Of a DNA stretch of 64,000 nucleotides, positions 27,546-39,995 are shown one piece after another. A model generated the notes under the pieces. The model worked only from the letters and a program-made list of their open reading frames with translations, did no database searches and was not told the origin of the DNA. The translations under genes and the position numbers were made by a program. This stretch comes from Paraspadella gotoi (taxonomy: Eukaryota > Chaetognatha), in assembly GCA_051294375.1 (NCBI GenBank), contig CM119263.1:4048161-4112160 (forward strand). The letters are read 5' to 3'. Within the stretch, counting starts at the first letter, position 1. Each line of letters begins with the position of its first letter.

Positions 27546-27660
27546 TTAAATTGGTACAACCAATATAAAATTTATCCATTCATTTAATAAACAAGCTATC
27601 TTGCCCCTGACTTTGGACAGGCTTTAAGGCCTCCATCACTTTTACTAGATAATGACATAG
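27546..27660. repeat. Dispersed repeat, copy 1
   Basis: Shares an ordered series of words with 36590-36700: ACCAATAT, TTTAATAAA, CTGACTTTGGAC, AAGGCCT, CCATCAC and CAAGATA-like. Diverged interspersed element of unknown class. Confidence 0.6.
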
Positions 27661-28004
27661 CAGATCTTTGCAAGCTTTCAATCAAGTCTCCCTCACAGTC
27701 TCGTTTATTCACTCCAAGAGTACCTTGCTTCCCTATCATTGAAGTGGTTTAATGATTAAAAAAATGTTTTAATTGTATGAAAAGACCACTCCCTTAAGTA
27801 TCTTAGTTTTTGATCGGGAGATCTGTATTTGTGAAACGACGGTGATGACTGAGGGCCATCAGAAGAACTCTGAAGAATAGAAGCAATGATGGAGGACACA
27901 TGAGTATGCTTTACGGAGATCGGTCAATATAATGTGATAACATTCTAATTAACTCTTAAGAAATGGAAGAATGTACAGACATGAAGATTGTAGCAAGGAA
28001 CGAG

Positions 28005-28895
28005 GTGAAGTGAAGTGTCTTAAAAGACGCTCAGGCAGGGAATGACAAAACGAAGAGAGAAGAGAGAAGAGAGAAGAGGCGAGGAGAGAGGCGAGAGAGA
28101 GAGGTGAAGCCGAGGAAGGACGAAGAGTGAGAGAGGGACGCCGGAAAGTGGTGAATGTGTTCAGTGAATAGATGAACGACTCGAGAGAAATAAACTGAGA
28201 TTCACAAAATCATTACGATGATTACGACAGATCATGTGAACGAGCTGCATAATCAAATCCTTTTTGCGGTTGTTCGATTCTGGCAGATCGATGATTCTCC
28301 ACAGTTAGTCTTCTATGATTGTTTATCTTTATTATATTATCATAAATATTTTCATCATCTCACTCAGTCATATCTTCCAATATCAAGATCATCACATCAT
28401 TATCATGCCATAGAGTATTATATATCAGAATACTATTTCATCATCAGTACTAATATAATGCTGTATCATCATTATCACAATCATTCATAATGGATCCTAC
28501 AATATAACCAATGTCTAAATCATCATCGTGTCCATCATCATCGATCATGCAATCCTCGGGATAATACTAAGTCGTGTTTCATCCAACTTTTCTTGGCGAG
28601 CGTCCAGATCTTCGACGAGAAAATGAAATGAAGAACTTGACGGTGTGTCGGGACATGTATCGTGTGTGTCCCGCCGTGTCGTGTCCGTCTGGTCTGGTGT
28701 GGTCGTTGAGATTTTGTCTTTCTTTTTTTTTCATAATTGTTGTTACGTTTCTCCGATTAATGTGAGATTAATTTTTTTGTGAAAGTCCTATCATGCTAAT
28801 AGAGTCACTATTCAGTGGAATGAATAACTGAGAACTCATATAGTTGACTGTGAAATGTATAGACTTTATTCTTTTTGTTGGGACGTTGTCAATTC
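28005..28895. repeat. Diverged duplicate pair, copy 1
   Basis: Colinear with 29305-30413. Shared landmarks: GTGAAGTGTCT, AATAAACTGA.GATTCACAAAATCAT, TTCTGGCAG, TTCATAATTGTTGT, GAGAACTCATAT, GGGACGTTGTCAA. The ATC array is degenerate in this copy. Confidence 0.85.
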
Positions 28896-29304
28896 TTTGG
28901 TCGCGTGCATCGTCGTGTCGTTGTTAACGGATTGATTTGTATCGGTCATTGACTGCAATGGCTGGTTGATTGAAGGTGCATCTGTTTTGTGGTGTTGTGT
29001 GTTGTGGGTGCATCGACTTCCCTGCTTCAGCACCGAGTATATTTCATTCTGAGGTCAAAATTCTCCGATTCACTAGGAGGTCGACCATCTGCCTTCTCTT
29101 CTCCTCTCCTCCATCTCCTCTCTGTCTCGTCTCTTTCAGTTTCATCTNNNNNNNNNNNNNNNNNNNNNNNNNGAAGCGGCCACAAAAACTGAGAATCAAA
29201 AAATGGAGCCATAGATCGGCTTTGAAATGGAATCATATAATGATGTAATAATCTAAAAATCTTAATGAAATTGAAATGTAACAAACTTGACAGTTTACAG
29301 GACG

Positions 29305-29560
29305 CGGTGAATGTGAAGTGTCTGTAGAAAGACGCCTCAGGAAGAGGACAATGGCAATAGAAAACGATTAAATGAGAGAGAGAGAGAGNNNNNNNNNNNN
29401 NNNNNNNNNNNNNNNNNNNNNNNNNNNNNNNNNNNNNNNNNNNNNNNNNNNNNNNNNNNNNNNNNNNNNNNNNNNNNNNNNNNNNNNNNNNNNNNNNNNN
29501 NNNNNNNNNNNNNNNNNNNNNNNNNNNNNNNNNNNNNNNNNNNNNNNNNNNNNNNNNNNN

Positions 29561-29595
<35 letters not shown>

Positions 29596-29840
29596 GGCCG
29601 GAATGGAATTCGTTCAAGTGAAAGAATGAAACGATTCTCTCGGGAGAATAAACTGAAGATTCACAAAATCATCGATCATCGACAGCATCAATGGAACGAA
29701 AGGCTGCAGAATCAAATTCCTTATTGCGTTGTTGTCGATTCTGGCAGGACTCGATTCCTTCTTCACCATTAGTCGCTCTCTCAAATATCGTCTTTATCTA
29801 TCATCATCATTATCATCATCATCATCTGTCTTCATCATCT

Positions 29841-29879
<39 letters not shown>

Positions 29880-29942
29880 TATCATCATGATATCATCATC
29901 ATCATAATAATCATCATCTATCATCATCATCAATATCATCTG

Positions 29943-29974
<32 letters not shown>

Positions 29975-30413
29975 TACCATCATCATCAATATCGTCTATC
30001 ATCATCATCTGTCATCATCATCATCATCATCCTCGGCGGCAAATAATAATCGTGTTTCTCCAACTTTTTCCTTCGCCGATTTTCGTCCCAATCTTCGACC
30101 AGAAAAAAAATAGAACGAAAGAAAACCTGGTGGTCGGCGTCGTCGTCGTTGTTGTTGTAGTCGTTGTCGTTGTCGTCGTTGTCTTCGTCGTCGTCGTCTT
30201 CGTCGTCGTGGTCGTATTGACGACTTATTTTCTTTTTCTTTTTTTTTCATAATTGTTGTCATCGGTTTCTCGATGTCATTGTGATGGAAAGTTTTTGTGA
30301 TAAGGTCCTCTTCTGCTAATGTCACGGTGGCAATGATAACCATGAGAACTCATATCATTGATGTAGAAATTCTAGACTTTTTCTTTTTTTGTGCTGGGGA
30401 CGTTGTCAACTTC
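29305..30413. repeat. Diverged duplicate pair, copy 2, ends at 10-N gap
   Basis: Contains 172 Ns where copy 1 has a GA-rich tract, and a clean (ATC)n array at 29798-30030 where copy 1 has a degenerate one. A (GTC/GTT)n tract at 30133-30210 has no counterpart in copy 1. Confidence 0.85.
29798..30030. repeat. (ATC)n array, about 230 bp
   Basis: Imperfect ATC triplets; open frames read Ser, Ile or His runs. Confidence 0.95.
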
Positions 30414-30423
30414 NNNNNNNNNN

Positions 30424-30853
30424 CCTCTTTTTTTATTCTCCTTTTATATTTTTTTGGTTATTTTTTTCATTAATTTTTGTATACTGACCTTTTTTTTAGT
30501 TTTGGGTTTTTCTCTTCTTTTCTTTTCTTTATTTTTTTTCCTTTCTCTTCCTTTTGATATTTCTGTTCCTATTCTGCTCATATTTTTCTTTTTATGTTTC
30601 TTTCCTCTATATTCTCAATTTTCTTTACCTCTTCTTTTTTTTCCCTTTTTCCTCCTTTTCCTCTTTTCCCTTTTCTTTTTTTTCCTTTTCTTTTTATCTC
30701 CCTTCTTTCCTCTTTTTCCTCTTTTCCCTTATATTTCTTTTCTTCTTCTTTTTATGTTCCTTTTTCCTCTTTTTCCTCCTTTCCTTTTTCTTTCTTTTTC
30801 CTCTTCCTTTTTTCTCCTTTTCCTCCATTCCTTTTTTTCCTTTTTTCTCTTCA
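30424..30853. repeat. TTTCC-rich pyrimidine tract, about 430 bp
   Basis: Almost pure pyrimidine strand. All three + frames are open, reading Phe/Leu/Ser. Confidence 0.92.
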
Positions 30854-31075
30854 CGCGTTTTCGGTGGTCGAGGAGAGGCGAAGGAACGTTCACGCGAGAA
30901 AGGTGATCAACGTCGAGAGAGTGTGAGACGGTGAGAGAGAGTGCAGGAAAAGGAGAGTGTGAGACCGTGAGAGAGCGTGTGGGAGAAGGAGAGTTTGGGA
31001 CGGAGAGAGGGTGCCAGGAGAAAAGAGGGTGCAAGATAAATCATTGAGCGTAAAGTAAGAAAAATGTATGATGTT

Positions 31076-31078
31076 AAA

Positions 31079-31113
<35 letters not shown>

Positions 31114-31206
31114 CATGATTGATTGATGATGATGAATTGATGATGATGTTGATGATGATGTGATTTTTGATGATGATGAATTCGATGATGATGGATGAAT
31201 AGATGA
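31076..31206. repeat. (GATGAT)n array
   Basis: Imperfect ATG triplets, the complement orientation of the ATC array 1 kb upstream. Confidence 0.92.
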
Positions 31207-31341
31207 TGAAGGATGTAATGACAAAAAAGGAAAAAGAGAAAGATCCAATGTTTTGTTGTCGAATGCATTTTAATCGTTGTATCGTCATTTCATCGTTCGT
31301 CGTCGCTATCGCGTCATTCGTCCCAGCCGGGTCGGATTCTC

Positions 31342-31685
31342 TGGTGCAAAGTTTTTTTTTTGATAGTCGCCATGTTTCGTCATGGGGAGTCGAGACGCGG
31401 CCGTGACCACGTGACACGACTTGACGCAACGTGACCGCAGTTTCTTTGAATTAATATTCATTTTTTTGTGCACCTCTGATTGAGTCTTTAGTGCCTTTTT
31501 CACGAAGGAGATTAGTGAGTTTTTATTTCTTTGCGCTTTTTTTTTTTTTTTTCTTTTCTTTGCTTGCTTCTTTTCTTTCCGATATTTTTTTCCGGTTTAT
31601 CTTTTTCTTATTCTCGATTCTATTTCCTTCTGTTTCTTGAAACTTCGTTTCTTTATTTAACTAAGCACTATTTTTTGTTTGTCTC
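31342..31685. repeat. Gap-bounded duplicate, copy 1
   Basis: Its left part matches 31726-31844 and its right part 32040-32155; the copy stops just before the gap at 31701. Confidence 0.85.
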
Positions 31686-31725
31686 TCCGCTTCTCCTTTC
31701 NNNNNNNNNNNNNNNNNNNNNNNNN

Positions 31726-32155
31726 TGGCAAAGTTTTTTTTTTGAAAGTCGCCATGTTGTCGTCCATGGGAGCGAGACGCGGCGTGACACGACGTGACAC
31801 GACTTGACGCAACGTGACGCAGTTTCTTTCGAATTTAAATTATCNNNNNNNNNNNNNNNNNNNNNNNNNNNNNNNNNNNNNNNNNNNNNNNNNNNNNNNN
31901 NNNNNNNNNNNNNNNNNNNNNNNNNNNNNNNNNNNNNNNNNNNNNNNNNNNNNNNNNNNNNNNNNNNNNNNNNNNNNNNNNNNNNNNNNNNNNNNNNNNN
32001 NNNNNNNNNNNNNNNNNNNNNNNNNNNNNNNNNNNNNNNTTGCTTCTTTCTTTTCCGAAATATTTTTTTTTCCGCGTTTAATCTTTTTTTATTCTCGATT
32101 CTATTTCCGATTCTGTTTCGCTTCGTTTCTTTAACTAAGCACATTTTTTGTTTGT
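31726..32155. repeat. Gap-bounded duplicate, copy 2, with 195-N internal gap
   Basis: The 195 Ns replace about 100 bases present in copy 1 (31460-31560). The copy begins and ends at N-runs. Confidence 0.85.
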
Positions 32156-32180
32156 NNNNNNNNNNNNNNNNNNNNNNNNN

Positions 32181-33620
32181 AACAGGAACCTATTAAGTTT
32201 CTTCATTTAATGTGCTTTTAAATCTTCTCCTCTAAAATATAAACTAAATACGAAACCCATAAGGTAAGTTGTCGTATACAAAGCTTCTAAAGGAAGACAA
32301 AGCAACCCCCACCGAAAAAGGTCAGAGAAGAAGAAACATGAGAGCAGATGAGGGAGAAATGAGGAGAAGAAGTAAAGAAGTAAGAAAATTGAAGACAGAA
32401 GACTTTCTCACGACCTGAGCAAAGATGAAGAACGATTGAGAGGCCGCCGAGAGGAGTAATCTTCGCATTTTCAATTTCTCTTCTCTTCTTCATCCCAAGG
32501 TAAGTCGAAAGGGAAATTAACTAACGTAACCAGAAACCTCCTAGAGCGAGCGGATGAAACTGAGTGTCAGAAGCCCCGGTAGAACGCAAAAGGAGAGAAG
32601 GCCCGGAGAAAAGCGGAGTAAAAGATGGCAGAGTGCGGAGGAAGCACCGGAGAAAGCGAGAGAGCGGTACGACGGAAGAAAGAGTCGAGAAGACGGGTCA
32701 CACGACCACCCAGATTACATCCTGCGTGCCGTTCCTTAAGTAAGACCACACACGAAGCCCGTAAACCTATTCGTATCAGCATTCACTTACCAATACTGTC
32801 TCCCATACTCTCCATCGATGAATAAAAAAAGTACAAACAAAGCGCGGTCCTTCTTTTCATATCTCTCGCATTCGTGTGCACAACAAACAAAACTAGTTAC
32901 TTCTTTTTTCTTATATTTCAACCACACATTTTTGCTAAACAGACATGTAAGATAAACATGCCCAAGAAAAAAAGTCAAAAAAAAAGGGCCCAGAAATTTA
33001 AGATTAATCTCACTACCTGTTCTAAGTTTTAATGAATTTGTATTCAATTCTGTTTTGCCTGGATCTCTTCCAAGAAAAGGAGGCTCCACTAAAGATTGTC
33101 CTCAAATCAGAGGTTGCAAACGTTTGTCACCAAAAAAGTATGTGGATGATTAATATTTATAATTTTTCGAACAAATTAATTAAATTTTTTCCCGTACAAA
33201 AAAATCGGGCGTAACTCACGATTTTGCCGTTCAAGCTCGTGTTCCCCACGATTTTTGTCTTTATCTTTTTCTTTTTTTATCCCGGACGATTCGGGCTTGG
33301 TTCACGAGAAGCACAACGGACGGCTGTGGGTCTCTTGAATTTTTTTGTTGTAATCTTGACCAAATATGTGCTATCAGTCACCTTGTGCCCAAAAAAAATG
33401 AAAACTTTCGAACAACAGAAGAATCCGGGGTGGGACCCATCAAGATTCAGGCACAGATAAAAGGATCGAAGAGAGTTCGACAGAGACACTGATATGGCAA
33501 TAGAGCTTTCGATCATAGTCAATTGCAAGATCTTGATAACGTATTAAACCTGGTCAACGAGACTTAATTAGACTTTTCGTATCGATAAACATCAATATTA
33601 TCTATTTGCGGGGACAACTT
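32181..33620. other. Unique sequence, no supported gene
   Basis: It holds a perfect donor match (AAG|GTAAGT, 32497-32505) and a 66-codon open frame (32625-32825) whose stop is followed at once by AATAAA, but no homology or consistent model. Confidence 0.6.
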
Positions 33621-35780
33621 TTCTCAATTCATTTTGTTTGGTTTCCATACGTCGTTTTTGCCCACAATTTCCTTCATTCAACAATTTAAAATATTCGACC
33701 ATGCTCAATATTCAATTCATAAGTTTCAATGTTTCTTCTATTCATTCCAAGCATACATTCCAATCGACAAATCAATTCAACAAAATCAATCATCATTCAT
33801 CATCATCACATCCATTTCATACATTCCATATACGGAATTACATAGCTATATCTAAAACTAATTCAATTCATCATTTCTATCCCTCATCATATATCCATCC
33901 AATCTTACTCTAACAATTCAAATATAGCATTCATATTTCACATTATAATCATTCATTACTTCTTATACAGCTCAACGATTGTTAAACGTTGATTACTCCT
34001 TGCGTGGCTTTTGTCTCCACCTGGGGCACGCCTGCGTGCTTTAGCGCCTTTGGATCCGTCGTCCTTGCTATTGTCGTCGTCGTCAATTGTGTAGTCGCCA
34101 TTGTAGTTCGTTAATAGTTTCTCGTAAACGTAAATGGTCCATGCGCGTTGTCCCTCCATTCTCTGGGATTTTGTCCCGTCAATCGTCTTTTGTGTTTAGC
34201 ACAGAAAAAAAGATATACTCAGCGTGGGGTCCTCGTCCCGTACCCAAATTCGTTTTCGCTCTTCCTCTACGTCGCACGCTGGCGGCTCTACCGTCGTTAA
34301 AGCCCCGTCGACTCGATCGTCTCCTTTTTTTTCACTACGCTCACTTACAACTTCTCCAACTTTTGATGTGAAACCACTATACCTGAAACGGACCGGTGAA
34401 TGGAAATAGATTCCGACCGAAAAGGCAAAAGGCGAAAGCCCTGCTTAAGCAGAGAAAAACAAAACAAACAAAAAATGAAGAAACGACGAAAAAAATTAGA
34501 GGAAAAGAAAGAAAGAAAAGAAGAACGAAGGATAAAAGAGGAGATCAGGCGCGACAATATAGGAAGGGCAAGGAAGAGAAGAAAAGAGACACGATATTGA
34601 CGACCAGAAGTAAAAAAAGGAAGAAAAAGAGGAAAGAAGGGAAGGATAAAAGAAAAGGAAACAGAAAAAAAGGGAAGATAAAACAAAAGAAGAGAGTATA
34701 TAAGAAAGATGATATAATAAGAGGTAGAAGGAGGAAAAACGAGATTTTCGAAATATAAAAAATGGAGAAATTTATAAAATTAATAGGGTCAAGGGAAAAA
34801 TTTTTGAACAGGAATAGATTTGTTAAAATTAATGGTTATAACAGTATATTTGCATCTGAACAAGAAATATTCTCAAAGGAGGAAGAGTGAAAATCACTGG
34901 AATACATAAAAATATTAGCGGAGAGGGAAACAAGAAAGAGGAATAAGAAAAGATAAGAACCTCGGCTAATAACGGCAGTAGTTAAAAGGAATTAATTGGA
35001 CGCGGTCAGAGAGATAATAAAAAATAAAAGGATATTTCAATTGTATACATAACGTATAATATATCCAGATCCATAAAAAATATATATACATTAATCAACG
35101 AAGAAGAATAAATAAAACAAAAAGGGATCCATATTTTAGTTTGGATGAAATAGGCACGAAGGGAAGGGTTCTGCGCTAATGCCACCGTGAGTAGAGAATA
35201 AAAAGGAAAATAAAAAATGAGGAGAGAGGAAAGAAGGAGTAAGAAGAAGAAGCTATGATATAGTGAGGGATATATACTTAGGAGAAGAGCAAACTCAAGT
35301 TTACCGGGAGAGGGAGGGGGCTGGCCTAAAGTGCTTAGTAAATATGAGGAAGTGTGTATGTCATTGGTTAGCGGAGTTAGGGGGCGAGGGGTTGAAGTTT
35401 GCTTATAAAGATAAAAGAAATACGGCAGTATACAATGTGTATATAATATATATACCATATTGGTTTGTTTAAGGATGGGGTTTTACAAATGTAAAGGAAA
35501 AAGAGGGTTAAATGTTAGAGATGGTTAATATTTTAGGAATTTTAAATGTTTTTAAAATGATTAAATATTAAATATATTACGATAAATCAAAGCTACTAAA
35601 CTTTTTTAATAAATTCCTTAAAATAATGAGGGATTGAAAACAGATGAGCTAAGGATCACGGCGTTGAAGTCATAGAGAATTGGGATCAGCAAATTGGTAA
35701 TCACGAGAAATTAGGATCAAGGGTCAAGAGTTCGTGAGGAATAGGATCGGGGAAAAAACACGCGGGTGCACGTGGAGGTC
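33621..35780. other. AT-rich unique sequence with purine tract
   Basis: An ATTCA/CATTCC-rich stretch (33640-33960), a mixed-composition stretch (33960-34400) with a 67-codon minus-strand open frame, an A/G-rich tract (34440-34700), then AT-rich sequence. No gene recognised. Confidence 0.6.
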
Positions 35781-35829
35781 GAGAAAGTGATAAGAAAGAT
35801 GCATCAAGACTTTTTTTATCAACCTCACG

Positions 35830-36005
35830 TCTTAAAGGGAAAGAAAAGAAGAAAGAAAGGAAGAGAAGAGGAAAGAAAAAAGAGAGATAGAAAGAGAAAC
35901 CAAAGAAAAGAAGGCGAAAACATCAATGGGAAAGAGAGAGAGAGATGAGAGAGAGAGAGGAAAGGAAATTGCAGAGAGAGAGAGAGAGGAGAGAGAGAGA
36001 GGAGC

Positions 36006-36040
<35 letters not shown>

Positions 36041-36090
36041 AGAGAGGAGAGGACGAGGAAGAGAGGAGGTTAACCGAAGAAAGAGGAAGG
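35830..36090. repeat. (GA)n-rich purine tract
   Basis: GAGAGA runs broken by AGGA and GCAGA. Confidence 0.85.
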
Positions 36091-36119
36091 AAAGTCCATT
36101 GTCCCCCTAATATCGGTTA

Positions 36120-37375
36120 ACTCGTTTCTTTTCTATGGCTAAAAATTAACGCGGCTTCGCAGATTTGTTCTTTTTTTAGCGCAAACTGAAGAGAAAATAA
36201 CGGATGGAAACCGCATTTGTCGTGCGTTGTTGTTGTTGTTTGATTCTGTCGCTCTTTCCCTTCCCTCTTTGGTCAATTGTTTAAGACGGAAGCGGGAGAA
36301 ATTTAGAAAGTTACATCCCTTTTAAAATACTTTATCTTAATCAAAAAGCAAGGGACTCGAAAAAAAAAACCTTTTTTTCTTCCTGATCGTAAAAAACATC
36401 GCATCGATTTTGTCACGACTTTACTTTGTTCGTCGCCAGTGTGCGTTTGTTACTTCTTATAGTTTACGGTATATCAGGTATAACTTGAAATTAATTTGAG
36501 TAAGGATAGAAATAAATCAATATATATTAAGTTAAAATATAGGGTATAATTTTATTTATATTAGTAATATATGGAAACTTTAGTACATTAACCAATATCA
36601 AAAATTACTCAACTTTATTTAATAAATAAGGCTGACTTTGGACCCAGAGCTTTGGTGGTTCTACGTTAAGGCCTACCATCACATTCTTTACAAGATATTA
36701 TTTAATTACATGAAAATAATAACCAATATATTACAGTATTAGTATTCCATAATAAGAAATAAATTCCTATTAAGTATGTCTCTCCATTTAAGGGAAAGTC
36801 TTTCAGTCACGGGTTTGAAACAGGGGAGGGCTGATTTTTGAGTCGCACTCAGCAAGATTTCTTACTTATTCCTTGAGGGCCCCTCCGCTCTCAAATCGAG
36901 AAAGCTTTTCCCGAAGTTCTCCTCATTTCGTGGCAACATTTATTTATTCTAATTTCATATTATCGGTAAAAGTCGAAAGAAAGGGAATAAAAGGTAATCT
37001 CAGATTTGTGGGAGGAAAAAAAAGAAAAACCCAAAGTCACAAAATATAACTTGAATAGGAATTTTTTGTAATTTTTATATCATTTATTTTTATTTATTTC
37101 ATATTTTGTATTTATTTGCAGGTGGTTGTTTTCCTTTATTTTATAATCATTTAAACTGTTTTTAAACGGTTTAGTATTTTTTATTTAGAGGAAAGATAAA
37201 AACAATTAGGTGAACATGAAAATAAACAACTAAATTATTAAAATAAAAACAATAATCAGTTAACCACATGTGTAAAAGAATCTGGGAATATTTCTCTTTT
37301 TTTTTTCTTCAAAGATTCGATTCCTGATTTTCTTAGCCTTTAAGATTCAACTACTTCCCAGGGTTTATATGGTTG
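36120..37375. other. AT-rich unique sequence, no gene
   Basis: Ordinary AT-rich spacer apart from the dispersed repeat at 36590. Confidence 0.65.
36590..36700. repeat. Dispersed repeat, copy 2
   Basis: Same orientation as the copy at 27546-27660. Copies are 9 kb apart and diverged by substitutions as well as indels, so this looks like a true interspersed family and not a recent duplication. Confidence 0.6.
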
Positions 37376-37379
37376 ATGC

Positions 37380-37690
37380 CGACGACGACAAAGATGACGA
37401 TGACGAATACGACAATGGCCACAACGACGATGACGACGACGACGACGACGTGAAATAAAATGTTGATGATGATGACTGCAGGCCCAGACTTGATTCCTTT
37501 TATTTATTTTATTAATTTTATTAATTTATGTTAATTTCAGACTTTTCTTTTTCTCTTTATTTTTTTGTTATCTTTTTTTCGCCTTTTCCCTTTTTCCTTT
37601 TTCCTCTCTCCCTTTTCTCTTTTTTCCTTGTCCTTTTTCTCCTTTTTCCCTTTTCCTTTTTCCCCTCTCCCTTTTCTCTTTTTCTTTCCT
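37380..37690. repeat. (GAC)n then CTTTTTCC pyrimidine tract
   Basis: GACGACGAT-rich at 37380-37450, then a TTTTTCCTTTTCCC-type tract at 37545-37690. Confidence 0.85.
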
Positions 37691-37827
37691 TTTTTTAAAA
37701 ACGTCCCAAAAGTCTTCATAAATCCTTCCCGCTGTCATCCAAATTTTTTTTTCTCCAAAAGTCGAAGTCAAAAAGAAGGAAAAAGACTTTAAAGGGAAAT
37801 CGAGGAGAGAGAATCACTTCATTCGCA

Positions 37828-38072
37828 NNNNNNNNNNNNNNNNNNNNNNNNNNNNNNNNNNNNNNNNNNNNNNNNNNNNNNNNNNNNNNNNNNNNNNNNN
37901 NNNNNNNNNNNNNNNNNNNNNNNNNNNNNNNNNNNNNNNNNNNNNNNNNNNNNNNNNNNNNNNNNNNNNNNNNNNNNNNNNNNNNNNNNNNNNNNNNNNN
38001 NNNNNNNNNNNNNNNNNNNNNNNNNNNNNNNNNNNNNNNNNNNNNNNNNNNNNNNNNNNNNNNNNNNNNNNN
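37828..38072. other. Assembly gap, 245 N
   Basis: Other gaps: 6502-6526, 11945-11969, 19798-19822, 20840-20864, 29148-29172, 31701-31725, 32156-32180 and 52815-52839 (25 N each), 29389-29560 (172), 30414-30423 (10), 31845-32039 (195). Gaps usually touch GA/CT tracts. Confidence 0.99.
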
Positions 38073-38263
38073 GAGACAGAGACGAATTTAGAGAGGGAGA
38101 CAAAAATAGAGAGAGAGACTGAAGTAATAGACAAAGTAAAGATAGAAGAAGGTAAAAAAAAAAAAACTTAATAAAAAAAAGTCGAGATAGAAAAAAAAGT
38201 TAAACAGAGACAGAGAGGAAATGAAGGAGACTAAAAATCTACGGATGATAATAGTGACGATGA

Positions 38264-38760
38264 TGTCGTGGGGCATCGGAATATGTTCACCCCGTCTATA
38301 AGTATTTAGCTTTCAGTCGTGACCCGGTGGCTCGTTGAGTAACACCATCAGCTCAAGTATTTATACCGTACAATCGGATCATCGGTCTCATCTTCTCATT
38401 GGTCCGTTTCGATGATTATTCATCCAATCAGAGAGTCCTCTGCGGATTTCATCCTAGTCACGGATTCGATTCCATTCTTGGTCCCGATTCCATCTGCGAT
38501 GAGCTCATGGCCATTAGGTACCGGGACCGAACGCCAATGGTAACTACCCTGCGCGAAGGGTGAGGATGGCCAATTGGCCATAAACCGCCTTGGCAGCCTG
38601 GAAAACCCCCCAAGTTTGGTTCTAAGCCCAGGACCCCATTGAACCTGAGACCAAGGCTCGAAATTGGTTGAAACGACTATTATGTTGTAATTTTTTGGTC
38701 CTGGGCTTGGAATCCAGGCTATGAGGTTTTTCACCTCCACTTTAACCACTTCCATCTCTA
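38264..38760. other. Unique block with CCAAT motifs and a 12-bp inverted repeat
   Basis: Four CCAAT/ATTGG motifs lie between 38395 and 38580, a perfect 12-bp inverted repeat at 38624-38635 and 38697-38708 (61-bp loop), and a box-B-like GGATTCGATTCC at 38461. No convincing coding frame; could be a promoter or an old mobile element. Confidence 0.4.
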
Positions 38761-38873
38761 ATCTTACTTCTTTTTCTTCCGCTCCTCTTCATCTGCTCCT
38801 TTCGTGCTCCGTTCTCCTCTAAAGTCGTCGATTCTTAATTCCTGGCTCTCGCGTCGAAGCAGCTGATGGTCGA

Positions 38874-38875
<2 letters not shown>

Positions 38876-38922
<47 letters not shown>

Positions 38923-38946
38923 GAGAGACGAGAGAGAGAGAGAGAG
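38876..38946. repeat. (GA)n microsatellite
   Basis: About 35 units with two interruptions. Confidence 0.93.
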
Positions 38947-39660
38947 GAAGAGAAGTGACATACAGGTTTGGTTGAGTTCTATTTTAAAATTTAAAAAAAA
39001 AAATCTAATTAAGTTATCTGACTAAAGAGAAATCTCATGGAGTTGACTTGTTAATTAGCCAATGACGTTTTTTAATTTTTTTTAAACAAAAAACTCGTCA
39101 TTGTGTGTCGTTACTATTTGAATTTCTGCCGCGTTTTGTAAATTTATACGTATATGACTTTTTTTTTAATGAATATTTTAGTTTAATACTTTTTGGAACA
39201 AACAATTAGCTTATCAAAACGAGTGAATTGGAATGAAAGTCTGTCTTTGCTGATCTGTCGTCTCGTTTTCCCAAAAAAATTTGGCGCCATTTTTTCAAAA
39301 GTGAAGAAAAAAATGAAACACTTTTCGACGTATGAAGAAAGATGGCCTTTTGTTTTGATCGTCAGAGAGGAAGTGGAGATGATGATCCGTCGACTGCATG
39401 ACGAAGATGATCGACGATGATGTCGACGACGACGATGATGATTATATTTTCTAACATAATGAACTTACCTTTAAGATCATCTTTATTTTCATTCCTTTTT
39501 TCCCTTTTTTTCCACATCTAATTCATTCATTCCTCACCCTCTCCTCGTCCTCATCTTTCCTCACCCAAACTTTTTTCATTCCTACTTTTCATTTGTTCCA
39601 CGTCTCTCTGTTTTAGTCTCTTCTTTCTTGTCCTTCGTCACGGGTCACTCAGCTGCCCGC
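38947..39660. other. AT-rich and pyrimidine-rich spacer
   Basis: A 75-codon open frame at 39193-39420 ends in an acidic GAT/GAC tract; not recognised and not called. Confidence 0.6.
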
Positions 39661-39749
39661 TCCAGCTCCTTTGTCCCACGTCTCTGCTCCACTTTCCCTT
39701 CTAGCTCCAGTTGGCCGCTCTAGGTCCTTTGTGCACTTCTATGATCCGA

Positions 39750-39995
39750 CTTCCTTTCCTTCCTTCTCCTCCTCCTTTCCACTCCCGATGGCCTTTTCCT
39801 TCGCTCCAGCTCCCTTCGCGCTTCTTTTCTTTTGCTCCTACCTTCCTTTCCACTCCCGAATGAGCCCTTTCCTTCGCTCAGAGAGCCTGCCCTCTTTTCT
39901 TTGTCCTCCTTCCTTTCCACTCTCGATGGTCTCGACTTCGCTCCAGCTCCCTTGCGTTTCTTTTCTTTGCATCCCTTTCATTTCCACTTCCGATG
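39750..39995. repeat. About 66-bp minisatellite, 3-4 units
   Basis: TTTCCACTCCCGATGG-type word recurs at about 39776, 39849, 39915 and 39979, with GCTCCAGCTCCCTT between. The 186-codon open frame across it changes character after the array and is not called a gene. Confidence 0.75.

Noticed and set aside
32625-32825. 66-codon frame ending next to AATAAA
   Set aside because: No homology, and the nearest upstream donor would give an intron of about 40 bp, too short. Kept only as a note.
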